Assembly (NCBI RefSeq): GCF_002847445.1
Contig: NZ_CP025431.1
Coordinates: 186,001-250,000, forward strand
Length of the DNA stretch: 64,000 nt
Direction: 5' to 3'
Source of the DNA: Paracoccus zhejiangensis
GTDB taxonomy: Bacteria > Pseudomonadota > Alphaproteobacteria > Rhodobacterales > Rhodobacteraceae
Of the stretch, positions 50,856-59,071 are shown piece by piece (positions within the stretch are counted from its first letter, which is position 1; the number at the start of each line of letters is the position of its first letter). The notes beneath the pieces are model-generated. The model was given only the letters and a program-made list of their open reading frames with translations. It had not been told where the DNA came from and ran no database searches. The position numbers and the translations under genes are program-made.

Positions 50856-52916
50856 TCAGATCATCAGGTCGTCGACAAGATCGCCCAGATGGGTGTTGCG
50901 GACGGTCAGCACATCACCGCCGCCGAAGTCGAACAGGACATCATGTCCCTGCTGGCTGGCGCGTGACATGGCCGCCGAGGTCGAGCTGAAGTTGAAGGCC
51001 CGCAGGTCGAGATTGTCGAGATCATCCTGGAAGTCGTTGACGGCAAAGCGATCGTGACCCCGTGCAAAGACGAAGGTATCGGCTCCGCTGCCGCCGACCG
51101 CGACATCCGAGCCTGATCCGCCGTTCAGCAGGTCATTGCCGTTTCCACCAGACAGCAAGTCATTTCCCGCACGTCCGTGGAGGGCATCACGACCGGAATT
51201 GCCGATAAGCACATTTCGGTTGTTGTCACCGACAAGTATGTCACTGAAACGCGAGCCGGCAATATTCTCTATGCCGGCATAGCTGTCTCCGGCGGCCTCG
51301 CCTCGGTTGAGGCGTGTCTGCACGAGGTCAGCGCGAACGCTTGAGGTCGCGGTCGAATAGTTCGCTGTATCACTTCCCAGTCCGCCATTCATGACGTCCC
51401 TTCCCGCGCCTCCGTAGAGGTTGTCATTTCCATCACCGCCAAGGAGCCGGTCATTCCCGCCGTGCCCGAATATCCGGTCATTCCCTGCATCACCATTCAT
51501 GCTGTTCCGGCCGTTGGAGCCGGAAAGGATGTCATTGAAGCGGGATCCGGAGATATTCTCGATACTGGAGTATCTGTCGCCGCTGGCTTCGCCGCGATTG
51601 AGGCTCGTCGACAAAAAGTCGACGCGGACTGCCGACCTAGCCGTGGAATAATCTGCTGTATCGCTACCTGCGCCACCGTTCAGGACATCCCTGCCCAATC
51701 CCCCGTTGAGTTTGTCGTTGCCATCACCTCCCACCAGAACATCGTTCCCGCCACGTCCGTGGAGCCAATCGTGCCCGGCGCCACCGTCGATGACGTTTTT
51801 GCCGTGAGTAGCGGCGAGATTGTCGCCAAAGCGCGAACCGGTGAGATTCTCGACGCTGGCATAGCTGTCTCCGGCCGCCTCGCCGCTGTTGTGGTGCGTT
51901 AGCAGAAGGTCTGCACGGATGGCCGTCGTGGCAGAACTGTAAAGGGCAAGATCGTAACCCAAACCGCCCACAAGCCGATCGGCACCGAGACCGCCGGCAA
52001 GTCTATCATTGCCCGATTGACCCATCAGAAAATCATCGCCGACCCCGCCCGCGATCAGGTCATTCCCTGTGCCGCCGTCTAGAGTATCGTTTCCGCTTTC
52101 ACCGCGCAGGGTGTCGCGACCACTACCACCCCAGATCCTGTCATTTCCTGCCAGGCCTGACATTTTGTCATTGTTCAGCCCGCCGGCCAGCAGGTCGCCA
52201 TTGTTGGTGCCGAAGATGATTCTGAGGATGCTTGCCCTGCTGATCAGTGAACCGTCGGCATCCCGATAGCCGCCGGAATGCATGTCATCGTCGTTGAAGA
52301 TAATTCCACCTTCAGCCTCGAAGCCGTGCGGGACATAGTTGTGCTTGTAGACGAACGACACCTCCTTCAGCTTGCTGAAATCGGGCATGTATTCCCGGTC
52401 AACAAAATGCGCCTCGGAATTGCCGTTGTTCGAAATGCCGTTCCCGTTCATGTCGGCTCGCGCGCCCTCGAGCGCGTAGAAAATCTTTCCGCCGGTCGGC
52501 GTGGTGATCAGCAGCCATTGCTGCGGCGTCGCGCCGGGGTCGTTATGGGCACCGTTGAATTCGACGATCTTGACGTTTCTCGGCAGGTTGAAGAGGTCGA
52601 TATCGCGCCCCTCGATCTGGATCCGGTCCCGGCTGTAGTCGAGATCCTCGATCCGGCCGACGACCAGCTGCCCGGCGCGCACATTGCTGATATTGGTGAA
52701 GTTGAAGACGTCATGCCCGCGATTGGTCGCCATATCGGCATCGCCGCGCGCGTGATGACCGAGCCAGAAGTTCTTCGTGCCGGCGGCAAAATCCAGGTGC
52801 ACAACATCATTCCCGCCCTGCGCATAGACATGCCGTGCGCCCCCCGGCCCGGCGAAGGTCGTGGCAACGATGTGGTTGTCCTGTCCGTCGCCCATGTCTC
52901 TGTGTTCATGTTCCAT
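50856..52916 (-). CDS. RTX calcium-binding protein, probable type I secretion substrate
   Basis: This encodes 686 residues without a Sec signal. The first 230 residues carry no named domain that I recognise. From about residue 235 there are many GGxGxDxLx nonapeptides that bind Ca2+ and fold outside the cell. Three copies of a module of about 100 residues (SDTADYSTARSAVRVDF, then GEASGDRYSSIENISGSRF) interrupt them. The C-terminus (DVLTVRNTHLGDLVDDLMI) resembles type I secretion signals in being acidic and hydrophobic. The start at 52916 follows AAGGAAG. GC content is slightly lower than in neighbours. Confidence 0.85.
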   Translation of the reverse strand: MEHEHRDMGDGQDNHIVATTFAGPGGARHVYAQGGNDVVHLDFAAGTKNFWLGHHARGDADMATNRGHDVFNFTNISNVRAGQLVVGRIEDLDYSRDRIQIEGRDIDLFNLPRNVKIVEFNGAHNDPGATPQQWLLITTPTGGKIFYALEGARADMNGNGISNNGNSEAHFVDREYMPDFSKLKEVSFVYKHNYVPHGFEAEGGIIFNDDDMHSGGYRDADGSLISRASILRIIFGTNNGDLLAGGLNNDKMSGLAGNDRIWGGSGRDTLRGESGNDTLDGGTGNDLIAGGVGDDFLMGQSGNDRLAGGLGADRLVGGLGYDLALYSSATTAIRADLLLTHHNSGEAAGDSYASVENLTGSRFGDNLAATHGKNVIDGGAGHDWLHGRGGNDVLVGGDGNDKLNGGLGRDVLNGGAGSDTADYSTARSAVRVDFLSTSLNRGEASGDRYSSIENISGSRFNDILSGSNGRNSMNGDAGNDRIFGHGGNDRLLGGDGNDNLYGGAGRDVMNGGLGSDTANYSTATSSVRADLVQTRLNRGEAAGDSYAGIENIAGSRFSDILVGDNNRNVLIGNSGRDALHGRAGNDLLSGGNGNDLLNGGSGSDVAVGGSGADTFVFARGHDRFAVNDFQDDLDNLDLRAFNFSSTSAAMSRASQQGHDVLFDFGGGDVLTVRNTHLGDLVDDLMI

Positions 52917-53096
52917 GGATCGGGCTTCCTTAACGCTTCCTCGTGGTGGGATGCCCGGCGCGGAGACGACCCCCAACGTTCCTTGCGCGCAATCCCCATC
53001 CGCCCGGTGAATCCGGGGATATGAACTGTCGCAAAAGTTGAACGCTTGCCAGACACCTGCAGCACATGCCGCGAGGTGATTAGTCACGAGCGTTGG

Positions 53097-53111
53097 TTAA
53101 CTTAGTGTTAA
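53097..53111. promoter_or_regulatory. CtrA-type box TTAA-N7-TTAA upstream of the RTX gene
   Basis: TTAACTTAGTGTTAA matches the established CtrA half-site spacing exactly. It also lies inside a longer inverted repeat, GGTTAAC-N5-GTTAACC (53095-53113). It is 181 bases upstream of the RTX start. A further GTTAACC is at 53200. The remaining gap to glcF (53114-53325) shows no gene. Confidence 0.5.
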
Positions 53112-53325
53112 CCGTAGGTAGAATTCGTTAATCCTTGGATCGCGCATCTGGGGTGAGGCCATGTTTCCTGCCGCGTCCGGCGAAACGGAAACCCTTGACG
53201 TTAACCAATAATTCGCCGTGGCCGAACCGGCATCCGGGTCAGCCTGCATCAGATAATTTTTTGGAGAGTTCCGTGCCGCGCCGCTTTCCATTCGCCCCGC
53301 CCGGCAAGTCCCGCCGAATCGCAGG

Positions 53326-53355
53326 GGTTGATTCGGCCGGCGGTGCGAATCAACC
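53326..53355 (-). terminator. hairpin at the end of the glcDEF operon
   Basis: GGTTGATTCG-N10-CGAATCAACC is a perfect 10-bp stem, 14 bases after the glcF stop. No T-run follows it in the direction of transcription. Confidence 0.6.
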
Positions 53356-53369
53356 GAAGGGTCGGCGGA

Positions 53370-54665
53370 TCAGACCAGCCCGCGCAAGGCCTGCGGCTGC
53401 GGTCCGCCGGTGGCCCAGTCCAGCAGCTCGGCGGTGTGGACGACCGGAACCCCGGTGCCCGAGCCGATCTGCATCATGCAGCCGATATTTCCGGCGCTGA
53501 TGACCTGCGGGGCCAGCGCTTCGAGTGTGGCGACCTTGCGGGCCTTCAGCTCGCCCGAGATCGCCGGCTGCATCAGGTTATAGGTGCCGGCGGAGCCGCA
53601 GCAGAGATGGCTGTTCTTCGGCTCCAGTACGGTGAAGCCGGCGGCTTTCAACAGCTCCTTGGGCGCGGATTTGATCTGCTGGCCATGCTGCAGCGAGCAG
53701 GCGGCGTGATAGCCGACGCGCAGGGCGGGGGCGTGGGTGGCGTCCTTGAGGCCGAGGCTGGCCATGACCTCGGAAATGTCCTTGGCCAGCGCCGAGACCC
53801 GCTTGGCATCGGCTTCCAGCGGGTCGCCTTCGAACATGTGGCCGTAATCCTTGACGGTGGTGCCGCAGCCCGAGGTGTTGATGACCACGGCGTCCAGCTC
53901 GCCCGTCTCGATCTCGGCGGTCAGCGCGCGGATATTGGCCGCCGCCGCCGCGTGGCTGTCATCGGTGCGGCCCATGTGATGGGTGAGCGCGCCGCAGCAG
54001 CCGACGCCCTTGGGGATCACCACCTCGCAGCCGTGACGGCGCAAGAGGCGGATGGTGGCATCGTTGATATCGGTGTTCAGCGCCCGCTGCGCGCAGCCAA
54101 TCAGCAGCGCCACCCGCTTCACCCGCGGCTCGGCGGCGGGAAAGACCTGCGGGTCGTCGTTGCGGCTGGGGGCAGGGATATGTTGCGGCGCCATCTCCAG
54201 CATCGCCCGCAGCCGCGCATCGGGGATCAGCTTGCGGAAGGGGCGGCCGAGCTTCGCGCCGAGCAGCGCCAGCCGGAAGCGGCGGGGATAGGGCAGGATG
54301 GCGGCGAGAACCCGGCGCAACAGCCGCTCGGACAGCGGGCGGCGATAGTTCTGTTCGATATATTCCCGCGCGTGATCGACCAGATGCATGTAGTTCACCC
54401 CCGAGGGGCAGGTGCTCATGCAGGAAAGGCACGACAGGCAGCGGTCGATATGGCCGACGGTCTTGGCATCGGGGGTGCGGCTGTTTTCCAGCATGTCCTT
54501 GATCAGGTAGATCCGGCCGCGCGGACTGTCCAATTCGTCGCCCAGCACCTGATAGGTCGGGCAGGTGGCGGTGCAGAAGCCGCAATGGACGCAGGTGCGC
54601 AGGATCTCGTTGCTGCGGGCAATGGCGGGGATGGCCAGCTGTTCGGGGGTGAAGGTGGTTTGCAT
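53370..54665 (-). CDS. glcF: glycolate oxidase iron-sulfur subunit GlcF
   Basis: This encodes 431 residues. Two [4Fe-4S] motifs lie near the N-terminus: Cys25, 28, 31, 35 (CVHCGFCTATC) and Cys76, 79, 82, 86 (CLSCLSCMSTC). Two CCG-type domains follow (GCGTTVKDYG, LCCGSAGTYN). It passes electrons from the flavin subunits GlcD and GlcE to the quinone pool. Gene order glcD-glcE-glcF and tight spacing (one base after glcE) fit the known operon. Confidence 0.95.
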   Translation of the reverse strand: MQTTFTPEQLAIPAIARSNEILRTCVHCGFCTATCPTYQVLGDELDSPRGRIYLIKDMLENSRTPDAKTVGHIDRCLSCLSCMSTCPSGVNYMHLVDHAREYIEQNYRRPLSERLLRRVLAAILPYPRRFRLALLGAKLGRPFRKLIPDARLRAMLEMAPQHIPAPSRNDDPQVFPAAEPRVKRVALLIGCAQRALNTDINDATIRLLRRHGCEVVIPKGVGCCGALTHHMGRTDDSHAAAAANIRALTAEIETGELDAVVINTSGCGTTVKDYGHMFEGDPLEADAKRVSALAKDISEVMASLGLKDATHAPALRVGYHAACSLQHGQQIKSAPKELLKAAGFTVLEPKNSHLCCGSAGTYNLMQPAISGELKARKVATLEALAPQVISAGNIGCMMQIGSGTGVPVVHTAELLDWATGGPQPQALRGLV

Positions 54666-54666
54666 G

Positions 54667-55785
54667 TCAGCCGTCCATCAGTCCGGGATTGAGGATGCCC
54701 GCCGGGTCGAAGCGACGGCGCAAGCCCTGCGAAATTTGTGCCACGGGACCGGTTTCGGGCGGGAAGGCCGGGCCGGTGAGACCGCCGCGCCTGATCAGCG
54801 TGGCATGGCGTGCGATGGCCCGGACCTGCGCCACCTCGCCCGGACCGTGATACCAGATGAGCCCGCCGCCCCAGTCGAGCGCCAGCTGACCGCCAAGCGC
54901 CGTGAGCCGGGCCGAGAGGGCAGGGGCCTCGGTCGGGCGGCAGAGGATGCGCCAAAGGGGCGCAGGGGAGCCGGCGAAGGCCGAGGCATCGCGCAACCCG
55001 CGCCAGAGCCGGTCGCTCTCGGGCTGGTCCAGCAACTCGGGCCGGTGGCCGGGGAAGAGGGCCAGCAGACGGTCGCTGCGATAGTCGAGCTGCGGGCCGA
55101 GGCCCTCGATGCGCAGGAAGGCGGTGCCGTCCTGCCATGCGGCGCCGGAGACCTCGAACGGGGTGGCGAGAGCGGTGGAGAAGATCGTCACGGCAGCGGC
55201 GGCATCCACGCCGGGAAAGGCCAGCGTCGCGCGGCGGTCGGGGAGGGGCAGGGTCTTCATCGAGACCTCGGTCAGCACGCCAAGCGTGCCCTGTGCCCCG
55301 GCCATCAGTTTCGACAGATCCAGCCCGGTGACGTTCTTCATAACCCGGCCGCCGTTCTTCAGGATGCGGCCCTGTCCATCGACAAAGCGCACGCCCAGAA
55401 GGTGATCGCGGCAGGCTCCGGCCAAGAGGCGGCGCGGGCCGCTGGCATTGGCCGCGACCATGCCGCCGATGGTTGGCACGCCGTCGCTGCCCGAGATGCC
55501 GCGCAGATCTGGCGGCTCGAAGGCCAGCGATTGACCCTCGGCGGCCAGCATCTCCATGATCTCCGCGAGCGGCGTGCCGGCCCGGGCCACCAGCGTCATC
55601 TCGCCCGGTGAATAGGTGACGACGCCCGGCAGCCGGGCGAGGCTGAGCGCCGCGCCGGGGCCGGGATTCTGGGTGCGGGTGCCGCCGCCGGTGATGCGCA
55701 GGGGGGCGGAACGGGCGAAGTGATCGGCGACCAGTTCCGAGAGTTCGGCCTCTGACGAGGGCGCCAGCAATTCGGTGACGCTCAT
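54667..55785 (-). CDS. glcE: glycolate oxidase FAD-binding subunit GlcE
   Basis: This encodes 372 residues. The FAD_binding_4 part is clear (GGGTRTQNPGPGAALSLARL, GDGVPTIGGMVAANASGPRR, then RDHLLGVRFVDGQGRILKNG), and a short C-terminal domain ends RRFDPAGILNPGLMDG. Its ATG overlaps the glcD stop by four bases. The longer open frame to 56733 is antisense or wrong-frame to glcD and is discarded. Confidence 0.93.
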   Translation of the reverse strand: MSVTELLAPSSEAELSELVADHFARSAPLRITGGGTRTQNPGPGAALSLARLPGVVTYSPGEMTLVARAGTPLAEIMEMLAAEGQSLAFEPPDLRGISGSDGVPTIGGMVAANASGPRRLLAGACRDHLLGVRFVDGQGRILKNGGRVMKNVTGLDLSKLMAGAQGTLGVLTEVSMKTLPLPDRRATLAFPGVDAAAAVTIFSTALATPFEVSGAAWQDGTAFLRIEGLGPQLDYRSDRLLALFPGHRPELLDQPESDRLWRGLRDASAFAGSPAPLWRILCRPTEAPALSARLTALGGQLALDWGGGLIWYHGPGEVAQVRAIARHATLIRRGGLTGPAFPPETGPVAQISQGLRRRFDPAGILNPGLMDG

Positions 55786-57233
55786 TCCGCCGCCCTCGCG
55801 CGATAGGGGGCGCTGGCTTCCAGCGGCCAGACCTTGGCCGGGTTCAACAGCCAGCCGGGGTCGAACACGTCCTTGACCTCCATCTGGATCGCCAGATCCT
55901 CGGGCGCGTATTGATCGCCCATCAGGTCGCGCTTTTCGATACCCACGCCATGCTCGCCGGTCAGGCAGCCGCCGACCTCGACGCAGAGCCGCAGGATATC
56001 GGTCCCAAGCGCCTCGGCCCGGGCCAGATCTCCGGGGGTATTGGCGTTGAAGAGGATCAGCGGGTGCATGTTGCCGTCGCCGGCGTGGAAGACATTGGCG
56101 ACCTCCAGCCCGTGCTGGCGCGACAGTTCGCCGATGCGGCGCAGGGTGAAGGGCAGTTGCCCGACCGGCACCGTGCCATCGAGGCAGATGTAATCCCCCA
56201 GACGGCCCATGGCGCCGAAGGCCGATTTGCGGCCCTTCCAGATCGCCGCCGCCTCGTCGGCGCTGCGGCTTTCGCGGAACTCGACCGGGTTCAGCGCATC
56301 GGCGATATTGCGGATCTCGCCCAGCTGGTGGTCGATCTCGCCCGGCGAGCCCTCGACCTCGACCACCAGAACGGCGGCGCAGCCGGGATAGCCGGCATGG
56401 GCGAAATCCTCGACCGCGCGCAGGCAGGGTTCGTCCATGTATTCGATCGCCACCGGCAGCACGCCCGAGCGGATGATATTGGCGACGCATTCGCCCGCCA
56501 CCTCGGCATTGTCGAAGCCGATCAGCACCGGCCTTGCGCCCTCGGGTCTGGGCAGGATTTTTAGAATCGCCTCGGTGACGATGCCCAGCTGACCTTCCGA
56601 GCCGCAGAGGAGGCCGAGAAGGTCGAGCCCGTCGGGCGACAGTTCCGGGCCGCCCAGTTCCACCACTTCGCCGGTGGTCAGAACCACCGTCGCGCCGAGA
56701 AGGTTGTTGGTGGTGACACCATATTTCAGGCAATGCGCGCCGCCCGAATTCATCGCGATATTGCCGGCAATGGTGCAGGCCAGCTGCGAGGAAGGGTCGG
56801 GGGCATAGAAGAAGCCATGGGGTTCAAGTTCGGCACTGACCGACAGGTTGGTGACGCCCGACTGCACCCGGATGAAGCGGTTTTCGGTGTCGATCTCGAG
56901 GAAATCGTTCAGCCGCATGGTGCCGATGACCACGCAATCGGCGGTGGGCAGCGCGCCACCCGCCAGCGAGGTGCCGGCGCCGCGCGGCACCACCGGCACG
57001 CCCATTCGCGCGCAGACCTGCATGGCGGCGGCAACCTCGGCGGTCGTGCGGGGCAGGACCACGGCCAAGGGCGGGCAGCGATAGGCGGTGAAGGCGTCGC
57101 ATTCATAGGCGCGAGTTTCCTGCAGATCCGAGATGACCGCATCGGCGGGCAGCACCTTGCGCAGGGCGGCGACGATCTGGGGCGCGCGGTCTAGGATGCG
57201 CGGGTCGGGCTGGGGCATCGCGATGCCGGACAT
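55782..57233 (-). CDS. glcD: glycolate oxidase subunit GlcD (FAD-linked)
   Basis: This encodes 483 residues of the FAD-linked oxidase family. FAD contacts are VVPRGAGTSLAGGALPTAD and CTIAGNIAMNSGGAHCLKYG. The C-terminal domain holds the HAGDGNMHP motif and CLTGEHGVGIEKRDLM. It oxidises glycolate to glyoxylate with GlcE and GlcF. The operon is divergent from a FadR-type regulator across a 139-base gap that is unusually A/T-rich near 57265-57305 and probably holds both promoters. Confidence 0.95.
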   Translation of the reverse strand: MSGIAMPQPDPRILDRAPQIVAALRKVLPADAVISDLQETRAYECDAFTAYRCPPLAVVLPRTTAEVAAAMQVCARMGVPVVPRGAGTSLAGGALPTADCVVIGTMRLNDFLEIDTENRFIRVQSGVTNLSVSAELEPHGFFYAPDPSSQLACTIAGNIAMNSGGAHCLKYGVTTNNLLGATVVLTTGEVVELGGPELSPDGLDLLGLLCGSEGQLGIVTEAILKILPRPEGARPVLIGFDNAEVAGECVANIIRSGVLPVAIEYMDEPCLRAVEDFAHAGYPGCAAVLVVEVEGSPGEIDHQLGEIRNIADALNPVEFRESRSADEAAAIWKGRKSAFGAMGRLGDYICLDGTVPVGQLPFTLRRIGELSRQHGLEVANVFHAGDGNMHPLILFNANTPGDLARAEALGTDILRLCVEVGGCLTGEHGVGIEKRDLMGDQYAPEDLAIQMEVKDVFDPGWLLNPAKVWPLEASAPYRARAAE

Positions 57234-57372
57234 GGGTTCCTCTCGCTTTCCGCTGGCTGGCGTGTTGGTATTATTTTTAGACCATATTTGTCAAACGGTA
57301 TTTTCGATGAACCAAACCTTGACCCCGAACGGGGATGGGCTAGTCTCTGCATAGCACAGGCGGAGCCATGCG

Positions 57373-58152
57373 ATGACGCAATCTGCGGTAAAATCCGAGC
57401 GCGCGGCCGAGGCCGTGGCCCAGCATATCGAGGCCCTGATCCTCGAGGGGGCGCTGAAACCCGATGCCCGGCTGCTGCCCGAGCGCGAACTGGCCGAGCG
57501 GCTGGAGGTCTCGCGCTCGACCTTGCGGGACGGGCTGAAGATCCTCGAGGCGCGGGGGCTGCTGGTTTCGGGCGGGCGCGGGGCGCAGGTCGCGGCGCTG
57601 GGGGCCGAGGCGATCACCGATCCGCTGATCGCGCTTCTGGCCCGGCACAGCGAGGGGGCCGACGATTATCTGGAGTTTCGTGGCATCATCGAAGGCGCCG
57701 CTGCCGGGCTGGCGGCGGAACGCGCCACGCCGGTCGAGCGCGAACGGCTGCGGGATCTGATGGAGCGGATGGCGCGGGCGCATGAGGCCGAGGACCCGAC
57801 CGCAGAGGGCGAGGCTGATGCCGAGTTGCACCTGATGATCTACGAGGCGAGCCACAACCTGACGCTGCTGCAGATCATGCAGGCGCTGGCTGGCGTCGTG
57901 CGGGCGGATGTGCTGCAGAACCGCCAGCGGCTGTTCGCGATCCCGGCGATGCGGGATGTCCTCTATGCCCAGCATTGCAAGATCGGCGATGCGGTTCTGG
58001 CCGGGGACGCAGCGGCGGCGAGCGCGGCAGCGCTGGAACACCTGGACTATCTGCGCGCCGCGCGGCAGGAACTGAGCGCCGCCGATGCGCGGCTCGACCT
58101 GTCGATGCGGCGGCTGAACGGCGGCGGACTACAAGCGACGAACAAGCGATAA
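57373..58152 (+). CDS. glcC: GlcC-like GntR/FadR family regulator of glycolate oxidation
   Basis: This encodes 259 residues. The N-terminal winged helix is PDARLLPERELAERLEVSRSTLRDGLKILEARGLL, and the FCD ligand domain follows (EADAELHLMIYEASHN, then YAQHCKIGDAVLAGD). It is divergent from glcDEF, the standard arrangement for GlcC, which activates the operon when glycolate is present. No perfect TGGTnnnACCA box is visible in the gap, so the binding site is unassigned. Confidence 0.87.
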   Translation: MTQSAVKSERAAEAVAQHIEALILEGALKPDARLLPERELAERLEVSRSTLRDGLKILEARGLLVSGGRGAQVAALGAEAITDPLIALLARHSEGADDYLEFRGIIEGAAAGLAAERATPVERERLRDLMERMARAHEAEDPTAEGEADAELHLMIYEASHNLTLLQIMQALAGVVRADVLQNRQRLFAIPAMRDVLYAQHCKIGDAVLAGDAAAASAAALEHLDYLRAARQELSAADARLDLSMRRLNGGGLQATNKR

Positions 58153-58178
58153 TGCGAATTATGGAACATAAATCGCAT
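58152..58178. other. imperfect 27-bp palindrome between glcC and the response regulator
   Basis: ATGCGAATTAT-GGAAC-ATAAATCGCAT pairs 10 of 11 arm positions. It begins at the glcC stop and lies 195 bases before the response-regulator gene. It could be a terminator-like structure or an operator. Nothing else is evident up to 58372. Confidence 0.35.
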
Positions 58179-58372
58179 ACCGCCGGGTGACACAGGAATC
58201 GCGTCGCCTGCCGTTGCGGGATGACCGCTGAATTGCCCCGTCGGGTGCCGAGGCCGCGTTTCCCGGGCCAGACTTATACTTTTCGACAGGTTCCGAAAGA
58301 CCCGGACCCGCCGAACTGTCCAGTTCCGCAATCTGCATGCTAGCCTGAATTTAATCCCCCCGGCAGACATTC

Positions 58373-59065
58373 ATGGACTACATTGTGGACAAGTGCAGAT
58401 TGGCAATCGTCGATGATCACCCAATATTTCTTGAAGGGTTGATTAATATATTCTCGGAATCGGATGAATTTATCATTATGAATCGTGGCGCCTGTGCAGG
58501 TGATGCGGTCAGAATATCAAAAGAAAATGGATCGGATGTCATTCTCATGGATTTGGATATGCCGGGCAGCGTGCTGTCGGCGATTCGAGAGATCAGGATG
58601 GACTCTCCCGATGTGAAAATTCTCATGTTCACGGCCTCGATGGCGGTAGAGCACGCGGTGCAGGTGCTCGAGGCGGGCGCCCATGGTTACGTGGTGAAGG
58701 GCAGCACGAAATCCGAACTGACCAATGCGATCCGCGCGGTATTGCGCGATGAAACCTATGTAACCCAAGCTTTTGCCGCGAAGGTCATTTCAGCCCTGCA
58801 GAATGCGGCCCTGCGCAAGCGGGCCTTGCAATCGATCAAGCTGAATGTGCGCGAGCATCAGATTATCCGCCTGCTCTTGCGGGGAAAGACCAATCGCGAA
58901 ATCGGCGAGCGGCTGAATATCAGCGAAAAGACCGTAAAACATTACATGTCGATCCTGATCCAGAAACTGCAGGTCCGGAACCGGACCGAGGTGGTGCTGG
59001 CCGCCCAGAAGCTGCAGATCGAGGCTTTGGACAAGGAGCCGGCGGTTTCGGCCTATCTGCAATAA
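58373..59065 (+). CDS. NarL/LuxR family response regulator with unusual codon use
   Basis: This encodes 230 residues. The receiver domain (10-125) has Asp14-Asp15, the phosphoacceptor Asp60 (ILMDLDMPG), Thr near 88 and Lys at GYVVKGST. The C-terminal LuxR-type helix-turn-helix is LNVREHQIIRLLLRGKTNREIGERLNISEKTVKHY. The first 250 bases are strikingly A/T-rich for this window and use codons such as ATA, AGA and TTG that neighbours avoid. No strong ribosome site precedes ATG 58373; GTG 58385 is an alternative start. It converges on the histidine kinase with 6 bases between stops. Confidence 0.88.
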   Translation: MDYIVDKCRLAIVDDHPIFLEGLINIFSESDEFIIMNRGACAGDAVRISKENGSDVILMDLDMPGSVLSAIREIRMDSPDVKILMFTASMAVEHAVQVLEAGAHGYVVKGSTKSELTNAIRAVLRDETYVTQAFAAKVISALQNAALRKRALQSIKLNVREHQIIRLLLRGKTNREIGERLNISEKTVKHYMSILIQKLQVRNRTEVVLAAQKLQIEALDKEPAVSAYLQ

Positions 59066-59071
59066 CCGGCG

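Noticed and set aside
50856..52300. GC-rich nonapeptide-coding repeats as satellite DNA or recombination sites
   Set aside because: They encode regular GGxGxDxLx calcium-binding turns and are explained by RTX protein structure.
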